Assembly (NCBI GenBank): GCA_030789695.1
Contig: CM061140.1
Span: 173,624,319 to 173,688,318, forward strand
Reading direction: 5' to 3'
Length of the DNA stretch: 64,000 bases
From: Scilla litardierei
Taxonomy: Eukaryota; Streptophyta; Magnoliopsida; Asparagales; Asparagaceae
The notes under the pieces were generated by a model. The model was given only the letters and a program-made list of their open reading frames with translations, was not told the DNA's origin and did no database searches. Of this stretch, positions 23,801-35,800 are shown piece after piece (within the stretch, counting starts at the first letter, position 1; the number at the start of each line of letters is the position of its first letter). A program made the position numbers and the translations under genes.

Positions 23801-26800
23801 TGCATGGCCCTCCTTGCGCAACGGCACCCTGGTGTGAACCTCTCGTCACACTTAAAGCAAAGGCCTATTGGACCTTCGCTCCCTCATCTCTGCCTCTATC
23901 ATGCGACGAGTCTGCCCTCCAGGCGGTGTCTCCGTAGCATCCACCCTTGCCATCGCTGGTGTCCCCACAGTGGTCTTAGGTGCCTCCGTAGGTGCTGGAA
24001 TGTGGTATGCCGATCCGCCCACACCCCCTAGACATCCTCTTTTAACCAACCTGTCCTACACTCTTATCGACACCCGCATCATGGCAGTTAACTCCTGAGG
24101 ATCATGGACACTCAGCTCAGCCCTAATCATAGGCTTCGGCCCCTTTAAGAAGTTCCCCTCCATCGATTCCTCAGATACGCCCTCCACCCTGCTTGAGAGT
24201 GTCTCAAACTTCGCAATATAGTCCTGTAAGGACCCATCACACCTCAAGGCATACAACTGCTCAAACAGCCATCCCCCATGGATATCCTAGAAGCTCTCCA
24301 TGATACACTCGGTCAGCTCCCTCCAAGTCCGTACATGCCTCTGTTTCTGGGTTTGCCTGTACCATGAAAGAGCCTCGCCCTCGAAGCTCAGTGCTACCGT
24401 CCTCAGTCTTCTACCTCAGTGAAGCCCGTAACATCAAAGTACCTTTCTATCTGGTAAATCCACCCATCGGGGTCCTTGCCATCAAAAAGGGACGCCTTCA
24501 ACTTCCTCAGCTTAGTCTCAGGGTTGGCTTCACTTTGTGGTGGCCTTTCCCCGTTGGTTGCCTGACGCCTCTGGTAAGGATGCTCATTCGCTCTCCGCTG
24601 TCCTTCATCTCCCCTGGCCCTCTCGTTGGCGAGTATGCCCACATCATCCCACTCGTCAACATGCTCCCGCGGCCGCGGGGGTCTCCCATGTAGCCACCCT
24701 CCTTCGCCGCCCCCGAAAGGAGGCGGATCTCCCCATGTGGGCCCCTGATATGGCCTCGACCCATTGACGCCCCCAAAATGAGGGGAAAAACCTCCCGCAG
24801 GCCCCAAGTGGGCCCGCTTGTCATCGCCACCCCCATTGGGGCCTGCCCGCCTCCGGCGGGCCCCAGGTGGACCCGCCAACCTCCACCGCCCCCCGCAGGG
24901 GGCGGATATCCCCCTGCGGGCCCTAGATGGGCCCGCCAGTTGTCGCCGCCCCCCGACAGGGGTGGAATGACCCCCGCGCCCCCCGATGGGGGCGCCACCC
25001 TCCTCCGCCACTAGGGGCGGATCTGCTCCAGCGGCCCCGTGAGGGGGTCGCTGGTCTTCGCCGCCCCCAGCTGGGGGCGGTTGCCCTCCGGCGGCCCCAA
25101 AAGGGGGCCACCGCCCTCGCTGCCCCCTGTTGGGGGTGGCCGACCACCTGCGGCCCCCTGGTTGGGCCGCCCGCCGGGTCCTTGCCCTGCGCCGCCCTCC
25201 CAGGTGGGAGGAAGTCCTTCGCCAAACCATAGGGTTTGTCTTCCGTCGTCGTCATTGCCTGGCGTTGACTACAAGATCAGATCTGAAGATCCAAATGTTT
25301 TTAGATCCGGATCTCGCTGAAAAGATTGCTGCTGAAACATCTTTACTACCTCAGCAAATCCATCTTTCATCTCCCACGAGTGTTGTTCCGAGGTCCGCTT
25401 CATGCTCGCTTCAATGGTCGTGTTCATATCCGCCTTCATCTCATCCCTCAATTCTGTCATCTCCTTCCTCAACCCCGAGATCTCTGCATCGAGCCGCTTC
25501 TCCAAAGTTTTTGTCGCAGCCGCTCGTGTGTTCTTCATGGAGTCGAAAGCTCTGATACCAAATTGATACGATTTGGGTTAATACAAGTTCAGATTTTTAG
25601 TGAAAAGAAAGAAAAGAAATATAGTGTGGGCAATGTAATTGATAAGAACAATGAGATAAATGATCTTTTCTAGAGTAGATCGCTCCCCAACTTGAAATAT
25701 GAGATCAAGTCTATTCTCCCAAGCCCTAGCCGTCACAATGACGAATTATCTCAATTCTTCGATAGCTAACACAATTAGGGTTATTCCCTTTAAGTACTCT
25801 CCTAACAAAAGACTAAACACACTACAACTTAAAAGCATAAAGGATAATACATAAAGCAAAGAGACTAAGTCGCTCAATTGGTTGCTCCCACGCCCGGATC
25901 CGCGGCCCGACCCGTGCCCGCGTACCGTCTGTGGTATACAACCGCATTAGGCCGCCACCCCCAGATCTAGGGTTTATGACGTGCCCATCGTTTGCGTCCA
26001 TCTGGTGCGTGCGGTAAGGTACCACTGCTCTCAGATCTAGCGATGGTTCTTCCTCCGATCAGCTCCTCTGTCTCTGGGAAGCCCCCTTCGATGAATTCAA
26101 TGATCTTCTCCTTTCTTTTGACCAAAGCTCGATCCTTTCTTCTACGATCTATATTGGGGTCTTCGTCTTCCCTCAGATCTGGGTTTGGAGAGCTCCTTTC
26201 TTTTAGATCTAGGGCTTCTACCTTTCTCTTCAATTTTTTTCCATGTAGATCTCCATATTTGCAGCGATTTGGAAGCCAACTTAGGTTATGATCTGATTTG
26301 AGAGTCTCTCCCACATCGCCAACATCCTTGTGTTCATCAAGGAGAAATTCTCCTCCGTCGATTTCTTTAACTTCCCGAACTCGACATCAAATCTCGCCTC
26401 CAAAGATTCGATCTTTTCTTTGTTTCTGCCGTTGATATGGATCGTAAAGCTCTGATAACAATTTGTTAGGATTGGCTAGTTTTTTGGTGGAAGAAAGTCA
26501 GGGATTTGGAAGAAGAGATGATTTTTATGGCAAATAGCATAAAATGAAGATGCAATTTGGTTTCAATTATAGAGGAAACCACCTCATTTCCTTTGATTAA
26601 ATATAAAGGACTAACTCTCCTAACCTATTAACTAAGCTATTCCTATTCTCTCTTCTTCTTCAAATTCAACATAACCTCAAGCTCTAACCATCCCTCTCAA
26701 TATAAAGGGCTGATTTGCCCAATATTACAAAATATGCCATTATGGCCGAAAATAACAAGTTTGTCACTAGGGCCCAAAACTACCAAACTGCCGCCGGGGT

Positions 26801-29800
26801 GGCTGCACTGTTGGGTGGGTCCCTCCCATGTGGGGAGGGGCATTAATCTCTAGGCTAGAGATCTATCAGCCCCAACATCAGTCCACCGACAGCAAAAAAA
26901 ACAGTAGGCTTCATTCTGAAACAAAGAAAGAAACAGAGAGAGGGAGAAGAAAAAAGCCATAGAAGAGGAGCAGTCCAGTTTTGATCGTGTGACAAATCGG
27001 AGGTCGATCCATGGTCCGATTGAGCTGAAATTTTGTCAGCATGTCGACAACAGAGGGATCAACATTCTGAACGGTGGAGATCGTATTTGGAGCTCCAGGT
27101 TAAGAGATCTATTAGGATTTCTACAGTGCCACCATTTTGGGTGAGATCTTTTCATCTCTCTAAGCTTTTGTTTCATGCCAAGTTATGTATGCCTCTAGTA
27201 GATCATGTTGAATGATTTAGCTAGAGAGGACATTTGTATTCCCATTATTTGGTGATAGTGGAGATTGTTCGGTGGACTACGGTCCCGTGGTTTTTTACTC
27301 CTCAACTTGAGGGGTTTTCCACGTAAAAATTGTGTGTGTTAGCTTGTGCTTGTGTTGATTATATGCTTCATTATGATATTGGCAAGGAGATTGGTCTTCC
27401 AAATTGTTTCCTAATAGGTTCACACAAGAGGGGATAAAAGAATTCCGCTGCATGTTGTGTTGTTATCCCATCAAGTGGTATCGGAGCCAAGTCATTCTTA
27501 GATTGTGCCTTGTGGTGAATGATGGAAACAAAGAATGTGAAAAGTCGAATGCTCAGTTTGAATGGTTCAAATTATCATGTATGGAAAGGCAAAATAGAGG
27601 ATCTTTTGTATGTAAAAGATTATTATTTGCCAGTTTTTGCATGTGAGAAACCCAAGGACAAAACAGATGAGGAATGGTCTATATTTCATCGACAGGTTTG
27701 CGGGTATATCAGACAATGGCTGGATGATAATGTTTTGAACCATGTCAGTGGAGAAATACATGCACGCACTTTGTGGAACAAACTTGAGGAGTTGTATGCT
27801 AGAAAGACTGGAAACAACAAATTGTTTCTAATCAAGCAAATGATGGCATTGAAATATCAAGATGGATATCCTTTGACAGATCATTTGAATGCATTCCAAG
27901 GAGTTATAAATCAGTTAGCTGGAATGGGTATCAAGTTTGAAGATGAGGTTCAAGGATTGTGGCTACTTGGGACACTGCCGGACTCATGGGAAACTTTCAG
28001 GACGTCTTTGTCAAACTCAGCCCCAAATGGTATCATGACCATGGACTTGGCTAAGGGTAGTATTCTGAATGAAGAGGTAAGAAGAAAGTCACAGGGTTCT
28101 TCACAGTCAGAGGTCTTAGTCACAGAAAACAGGGGGAGAAGTAAGAGCAGAGGTCCAAAGAATAGAGACAAATCCAAAGTAAGTCTAACAGGTTTGCCAA
28201 TGTTGAGTGTTATTACTGTCATGAAAAGGGACATATAAAGAAATTTTGTCGTCAGATGAAGAGAGATAACAAAAAGAAAAAGGGTAAGGAAAAGGTTAAT
28301 GATGATAGTCACGATGATGATAACATTGCTACTGTCACAGGTGACTTCCTTATTGTGTATGATGATGATGTTGTCAATCTTGCATGTCATGAGACTAGTT
28401 GGGTGATTGATAGTGGTGCTTCCATTCATGCTACATCTCGAAAGGACTTCTTTACATCATATACATCCGATGATTTTGGAAATGTGAAGATGGGAAATAA
28501 TGGTTTAGCTAAAGCCATTGGCATGGGAGATGTGTGCTTGGAGACAAACAATGGTACAACCTTGGTTCTTAAAGATGTGAAACATATCCCAGATATTCGC
28601 ATGAATTTGATTTCTGCAGGAAAGCTTGATGATGAGGGGTTTTGCACCATGTTTAATAATGGCCAGTGCAAGCTCACTAAAGGTGCTATGGTTGTGTCAA
28701 GGGGCAAGAAACACTCTTCTTTGTACTTTATGCAAGCTAAAGTTTGTGGTAGCTATGTAAATGCAGTTGAGAATGAATGTACAACTGATTTGTGGCATAA
28801 TAGGCTTAGTCATATAAGCGAAAAGGGGTTGATGGTTTTGGGCAAGAAGAGTCTTCTTTCTGGTCTGAAGGGCACACCATTGAAAAAGTGTGCACATTGC
28901 TTGGCAGGAAAACAAACCAGAGTTGCTTTCAAGACTTCCCCTCCTTCAAGAAAGCCATATATACTTGATCTAGTGCAGTCAGATGTTTGTGGTCCTATGA
29001 AAACAAGAACACTTGGTGGCTCTCTGTATTTTGTGACTTTTATAGATGATCACTCAAGGAAGTTGTGGGTTTATACATTGAAGACCAAAGACCAAGTGTT
29101 GGGTGTGTTTAAACAGTTTCAAGCCTCGGTGGAGAGACAGACTGGGAAGAAATTGAAATGCATTAGGACTGATAATGGTGGTGAGTATTGTGGACCTTTT
29201 GATGAGTACTGTAGAGAACATGGGATTCGACATCAAAAGACACCACCAAAGACACCTCAGCTAAATGGGCTAGCTGAGAGGATGAACATGACACTAATTG
29301 AACGTGTGAGATGTTTGCTTTCACAAGCTTACTTGCCAAATACCTTTTGGGGTGAAGCTTTAAGCACAGTTGTACACGTGTTGAATCTCACACCATGTGT
29401 TCCTTTGGAGCTTGATGTTCCAAATAGAGTTTGGTCAGGAAAGGATGTTTCATATGATCATTTGAGAGTATTTGGATGCAAGGCCTTTGTGCATATTCCC
29501 AAAGATGAGAGGTCTAAGCTTGATGTCAAGACAAGACCGTCTGTATTTGTTGGTTATGGTCATGATGAATTTGGTTACAGGTTTTATGATCCAGTGCAGA
29601 GAAAACTTGTAAGAAGTCGAGATGCAGTGTTCATTGAAAACCAGACCATACAGGACATCGATAAGAGAAAGGAAATAGTGCCGACATCTAGTGATGATTT
29701 GACTGACTTGGATCCAGTTCCTTTGACACCAATACCGACACAGATTGGAGATGATTCTCAGATTGACCAGCAGAGTACGAGTGATACAGATTCTCCTACA

Positions 29801-32800
29801 GAGAATGAGACAGATGATCAGGTTCATGAGAGTTCACCAGTACCTGAGGTTCCAGTAGATGTTCCACTGAGGAGATCTTCCAGATATCACCATCCTTCCA
29901 CACGGTATTCTGCAGCAGACTATGTGTTATTGGCTGACGGGGGAGAACCCGAATGCTTTGAAGAAGCTACAGAAGGTGAACATAAGAAAGAGTGGGTTGA
30001 TGCTATGAAAGATGAAATGAAATCATTGCATGAGAATAACACCATTGAGTTGGTGCAGTTGCCTGAAGGCAAAAGAGCTTTGAAAAACAGGTGGATATAC
30101 AGGGTGAAGCAAGATGAGCATACTTCACAACCGCGTTACAAAGCTAGATTAGTTGTCAAGGGATTCAACCAAAAGAAAGGTATTGATTTTGATGAAATCT
30201 TTTCTCCTGTTGTTAAGATGTAATCAATTCGAGTAGTTTTGGGTTTAGCTTCAAGTCTTGATTTGGAGGTTGAGCAAATGGATGTCAAAACTGCTTTCCT
30301 TCATGGTGAATTACATGAGGAGATATACATGGAGCAACCAGAGGGTTTCGAAGTGAAAGGAAAAGAGGACTATGTGTGCAAACTAAAGAAAAGTCTTTAT
30401 GGTTTGAAACAGGCACCGAGACAATGGTATAGTAAGTTTGAGTCAGTTATGGAAGAGCAAGGCTACCAAAAAACAACTTCTGACCATTGTGTTTTTATGC
30501 AGAGATTCTCTGATGATGATTTTATCATATTATTGCTTTATGTTGACGACATGTTGATTGTTGGCAGGAATTCTTCAAGAATTAAACAGTTGAAGATGAA
30601 GTTGAGGAAATCCTTTTCCATGAAGGATTTAGGGCCAGCAAAGAAAATTCTTGGCATTCAACTTTACCGAGACAGAGTGGCCAAGAAGTTGTATATGTCT
30701 CAAGAGAAATACATTGAAAAGGTACTTGAGAGGTTCAATATGAACAGTGCTAAAGTGGTTAGCTCTCCTCTTGACACACACTTTAAGTTAAGTACCAAGC
30801 AAAGTCCTTCAACTGAAAAAGAGAAGGCAGACATGCGAAAAGTTCCTTATGCATCCGCAGTAGGAAGTTTGATGTATGCCATGGTATGTACAAGGCCAGA
30901 TATAGCTCATGCAGTTGGTGTTGTAAGTCGGTTTATGTCTAATCCAGGAAAAGAGCATTGGAATGCAGTTAAATGGATTATGAGATATCTTCGAGGCACG
31001 TCAAGTTTGAGACTCACTTTTGGAAGTGGGAAACCAGTGCTAGTTGGCTACACCGATTCAGATATGGCAGGAGATGTAGATACCCGAAAGTCTACTTCAG
31101 GGTATTTGATAACATTTTCAGGTGGGGCAGTATCTTGGCAGGCAAGGTTGCTGAAATGTGTTGCACTTTCTACAACAGAGGCAGACTTTATTGCAGCAAC
31201 TGAAGCATGTAAGGAGTTGTTGTGGATGAAGAAATTTCTTCAGGAACTTGGCTTCAAGCAATCACGATATGTGCTATATTGTGATAATCAAAGCGCTATT
31301 CACCTTGGTAAGAATTCTACATTTCATTCAAGGTCAAAACATATTGATGTGAGGTACCATTGGATTCGAGATGTTCTAAATTTGAAATTGTTAGAACTTA
31401 ACAAGATTCATACAGATGATAATGGATCTGACATGTTAACAAAGACTCTACCAAAGGAGAAGCTTGAAGTGTGTCGCTCGATCGCCGGGATGGCGAATCC
31501 CCCCACATAGTCGGGAGGGGAGATTTGTTGGGTGGGTCCCTCCCATGTGGGGAGGGGCATTAATCTCTAGGCTAGAGATCTATCAGCCCCAACATCAGTC
31601 CACCGACAGCAAAAAAAAACAGTAGGCTTCATTCTGAAACAAAGAAAGAAACAGAGAGGGAGAAGAAAAAAGCCATAGAAGAGGAGCAGTCCAGTTTTGA
31701 TCGTGTGACAAATCGGAGGTCGATCCATGGTCCGATTGAGCTGAAATTTTGTCAGCATGTCGACAACAGAGGGATCAACATTCTGAACGGTGGAGATCGT
31801 ATTTGGAGCTCCAGGTTAAGAGATCTATTAGGATTTCTACAGTGCCACCATTTTGGGTGAGATTTTTTCATCTCTCTAAGCTTTTGTTTCATGCCAAGTT
31901 ATGTATGCCTCTAGTAGATCATGTTGAATGATTAGCTAGAGAGGACATTTGTATTCCCATTATTTGGTGATAGTGGAGATTGTTCGGCGGACTACGGCCC
32001 CGTGGTTTTTTACTCCTCAACTTGAGGGGTTTTCCACGTAAAAATTGTGTGTGTTAGCTTGTGCTTGTGTTGATTATATGCTTCATTGTGATATTGGCAA
32101 GGAGATTGGTCTTCCAAATTGTTTCCTAATAGGTTCACACAAGAGGGGATAAAAGAATTCCGCTGCATGTTGTGTTGTTATCCCATCATGCACCCACTTC
32201 CCAGCATTGTAATTTGCCTTCACGTGCAACTTTATTCATATTGAGATCGATTTGGCCAATGGATCATATGCTTGAAATCAATATTGAGTCAAGAAGATTA
32301 ACCCTTTTGAGTGGCGAGTCCTAACATATATAACCACATATCCGCATGTTATGTTACTTGATGTGTGACTAAACCTGCATTCTACCTTGTAATACCACCG
32401 CTTTAACCACCCCAAAGGATGCATCCAACTAAAACCTAGTGATGATGGCGTCTCATCAGGACAAGGCTACCCCATGCGATGATCATGGTCGCACTTGGAA
32501 GCAACACACAACAGCATGTGCAATCAACGTCAAGGTGTGGAGCTTTACCTCAGGCCCAAACAACCCCGTGCTAATGTATTCTTGAAGCAACACACAAACA
32601 CAAAGGCATGCTCAAACAATAAGCTATGATACCAACTCCCAAGAAGTTTGAGAAAACCAAAAACTCTAAAAAGGGACACATGATGATGTTTCCTTTTACA
32701 TTCATACTATATAGGGGTGTCTGCGTGCCTTTCCCAAAAGAAAAAAAGATTAAGAGCTTTACAGGAAACCCCTTGCACTTAATATAATGTACATATGTAA

Positions 32801-35800
32801 CAATTCCTCCAGACCGCCTGTCAAATTCTGTTTATCCTAAGATGCTTTGTAAAGATTTTTGAGCTTTCCTTATTTACATAGGAGAGGTTGGGTTATCTCC
32901 TTTGTGTTAATATTTGTAATCTGTAGTGCTACTGTGCTAACTCTTATCCAACTCAGTTAATGAATTTGTATGGCATGCCTCCAAACTTGATCTCTGGATC
33001 TTTTTCCGTTTAAACCAGCTGAGCATGCTTACAACCCAGAAGTACAGTATTAGTGAGATAGTCTGATTATCTTATTTTTCTAATTTTTGTATTAATTTTT
33101 TCTTGGAAATCAGAGAGGGTTGCTTCTTAGAACTATATACTTCTTTATTCTTGAACTTGTCTTGACCTGAGTTGCACAGCTATTTGTTTAACCATTTGGT
33201 AGAGAAAAAGACAGGAATGTGCCTATACCATGCCGTGTAAGCCAGATCACAGTGGGCAACAAGTCATATTCATACTCCAATTAGTCACCACTATATATTA
33301 GTTTGATACAGTGGCTGTTCAATGGGTGCAGATAGCAAGTGAAAATATATTTTAACGACATTCATAATAAAGAATTCACATCTTACCCTGATATTTGGCA
33401 GGCCATATGATGTATGGATTAGAAGGGATGTTTTTTTAAAAAGCATTTGGATCCTTCTAATGGATTGTTGTACAATTTTTAAATTTTTAGCATTAGAGGA
33501 ACTAAGTTACAAAAGTTGTCATGATGATTTGTGTAAGCTCTGTTAAAGAGATAAATTAGGGAGTTCAGCTTGGGTAAAAGTTTTGTTTAGAGCCATACAT
33601 AGAAATTTGGGTGTATAAGGAGTTGAGATGGCTGTCAAATAGACAAGTCAAAGTACAAGTCTTGTTACTATTCCGGTTGCCGCAGGTGTGTACATTACGT
33701 CTACTTGTTTTTCTTGCTTCTCTTCGTCTGATTATTATATATATATAAAAAAAAAATCATTTAAAGAAGAAGTTTGTTTAAAATATGTTTTTATTAGGAA
33801 TTCACTTATTATTTGATTTGATTCTGTCATATCTTTTATTTGTGTAAAACCTATACGAGTCTGAGTGATTTGATTGTCTATTATGTTTTGTCTAGTAAAA
33901 ACCAATAATGTTTAGTTTTGGCGAGGAGTGGATTTTTACCATCCTTTTCTCGCCTTTTCCCTCTTTGTTCTGTTTTCCGAACTCTTCACATTGGATTCGT
34001 GGGGGCCTTCAACGTGATATCAGAAACTTATTTACTTGTTTGTTTATTATAATGAAAGTTGAACTTAGCTTTCACTAGCATGTGAAGCATCCTTTTTTTC
34101 TTCCCATCCCTTGTTAACTTCTGCCCTTGGTTGTTTCACATATCGGTACTGGTTAGGACTAATGAATGTGAGATTAGAGAGAGGTTGATATTGGAGGTAG
34201 TAGTGAATACACTTTATCGTGTGCATACATGTATTAATAATTAAATTTGTATGATTCTTTTGCTCTTCGGTCATGTATTTACTAATGCTGCTTCTGTTGT
34301 GACACAAAACTTGGCATGCTGATAACAAAATCCGACATGCTGGTAGACTTTTTAACAGTGTCTTTGCCTCTCAACCCTTTTGCAGGTTGCAAATGAAGCT
34401 CTAGTAAAGGAGGAGTGCAGAATTGATATGATGATAAGGTGAGTTCTGAATACTTCTCGCAGCTTTCCATTCCCCTAAACTAACATTGATTGTTTACTTA
34501 GGGTGATGCAAGAGAATCTTAGGGTCTCGACGGAAGAAAGCAATCAGAGGTAAGTCATGCCCAAATGCTGTCCTTGCCTTACACTTTATACATGGTTATT
34601 GGCTTATTGCATCTATGTCAATTAGTTTATTAATGGCCATTTATTGCATTAGGTTGCTGTACCTAACCAAAGAAGATATCAATAGGCTTTCATGCTATCA
34701 GGTTTGACATCTGTGGATCCTTATGATTTACATCTCATTTATTAGTTACTATTCTGAAATTATTTTGAGATTTATTTTCCTTTTACAGAATTCAACACTT
34801 ATTGCAATAAAAGCTCCTCGTGGAACTAGCATCGAAGTCCCATATCCTGATGAGGTGTGTAAGAGATATAACTAGTGCAGTTTGCATGAATTGGGTATAC
34901 TTACTGATGAATTATTTACGTATATAGGGCCTTGATTTATCACAAAGGCAGTACCAGATCATTTTGAGAAGCTCGATGGGACCTATTAATTGCTATCTGA
35001 TCAGGTATATTCTTGACAGATGGACAAGTGTCAGATTTTTTTGGAAAATTGTAATGTGAGGCCCCCCCATATATATGTATATATCAATGTTCTAATCTTA
35101 AACAAATATTTAGAAAGACTCAAGTCTTCAATGACGTTTTTGACAACAACACGTGTGGCTCTTTAATTGTTGGGTGTGATTGGGATCACCTCTCTTAGGC
35201 TCGTATGCCCTTTTGATAGACTTATCAAGAAGACAATCTGATGTATGACGTAATTGGGATCTAAGGATTTGGTGGTGAATTTTAGGGCTTTAGTGGATGA
35301 TTTGGGAAAGAAGAGGATAAATTAGGGTTGTTGGCTTCGCACCACGAATTTCAAGGCTTCACGCCAAGGAAGAGTGGACCTTTCACAGGTGAGGGAACAT
35401 TTCACAGGTTTCGAGAAAATTCTCTTTTCATTGATTCATTGATTGATCAACACAACAAGTCTAGTGGCTTTTATATAGGCTTACAATCCAACACTTCTTC
35501 TAACCCATCTAATGTGGGACTAAACTCACCAAAAGACTAAAACTCCTGAACACTCAAAAGTAACTAAATACTCAAACTAAAAACTAAAATAAAATTACAA
35601 ATTTTGATCCCCATCATTCTCCTCCGCTAGAGAACTTCACCTCCCGGTGAAGGTAGACAGAAGTAGCACACCTGCACAGAAATAAGTAATTCTTGGTAGT
35701 TGGAAAAGACACGTCCACGAACTCTAAAGTGTATCATGATGCAGATTGGTAGAAGCACGTCCTCTAACAATTTTTCACAGTTCACGAAAGATAGAAAGAT

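Larger units (their letters stand above)
23259..25949 (-). mobile_element. Gag-only LTR element TR-GAG1
   Basis: 2691 bp with LTRs 23259-23648 and 25564-25949 (TGATACG...CATCA; the right copy ends CATTA) and a perfect target duplication GGCCG (23254-23258, 25950-25954). A Met-type primer site lies on the minus strand at 25549-25560 (complement of GCTCTGATACCA), so it reads right to left. It encodes gag pieces only: no protease, RT or integrase. This matches terminal-repeat retrotransposons with a GAG domain (TR-GAG), which are mobilised in trans. LTRs differ by about 5% by eye. Confidence 0.88.
23056..26807 (-). mobile_element. Truncated gag-only/chromovirus-like element (TR-GAG3), split by TR-GAG1
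   Basis: A minus-strand 5' LTR (26464-26807, TGTTAGG...GGCTGCA) is preceded on the plus strand by GCTCTGATAACA (26449-26460), a one-mismatch Met primer site on the minus strand. Downstream on the minus strand the gag N-terminus is a coiled coil (about 26440-26300: [19 protein letters not shown]). The frame then passes into 25955 and, across the inserted TR-GAG1, into a GC-rich repeat block (23060-23258). Its 3' half is missing. The LTR end lies within the target duplication of the Copia at 26809. Confidence 0.5.
26809..32188 (+). mobile_element. Near-intact Ty1/Copia retrotransposon (Tork/TNT1-like) in E2F intron 6
   Basis: 5380 bp with LTRs 26809-27473 and 31526-32188, target duplication TGCAC (26804-26808, 32189-32193), primer site TGGTATCGGAGCC (27476-27488) and purine tract GGGAGGGGAGA (about 31513-31523). 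Gene order gag, protease, integrase, RT, RNase H is Copia. It lies in the same orientation as E2F, so its LTR signals could act on the host transcript. LTRs differ by only a few substitutions and three small indels, so it is young. One frameshift and one internal stop inactivate it. Confidence 0.95.

Noticed and set aside
24403..25320. Long overlapping frames on both strands, up to 275 codons
   Set aside because: GC-rich repeats remove stop codons in all frames. Only the minus-strand gag reading has homologous order with related elements.
29450..29827. Minus-strand 125-codon frame inside the Copia
   Set aside because: Antisense shadow of the conserved pol frame, without its own motif.
32625..32637. 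tRNA gene fragment suggested by the primer-like sequence
   Set aside because: Only a 13-base match to the primer site; no cloverleaf could be drawn around it.
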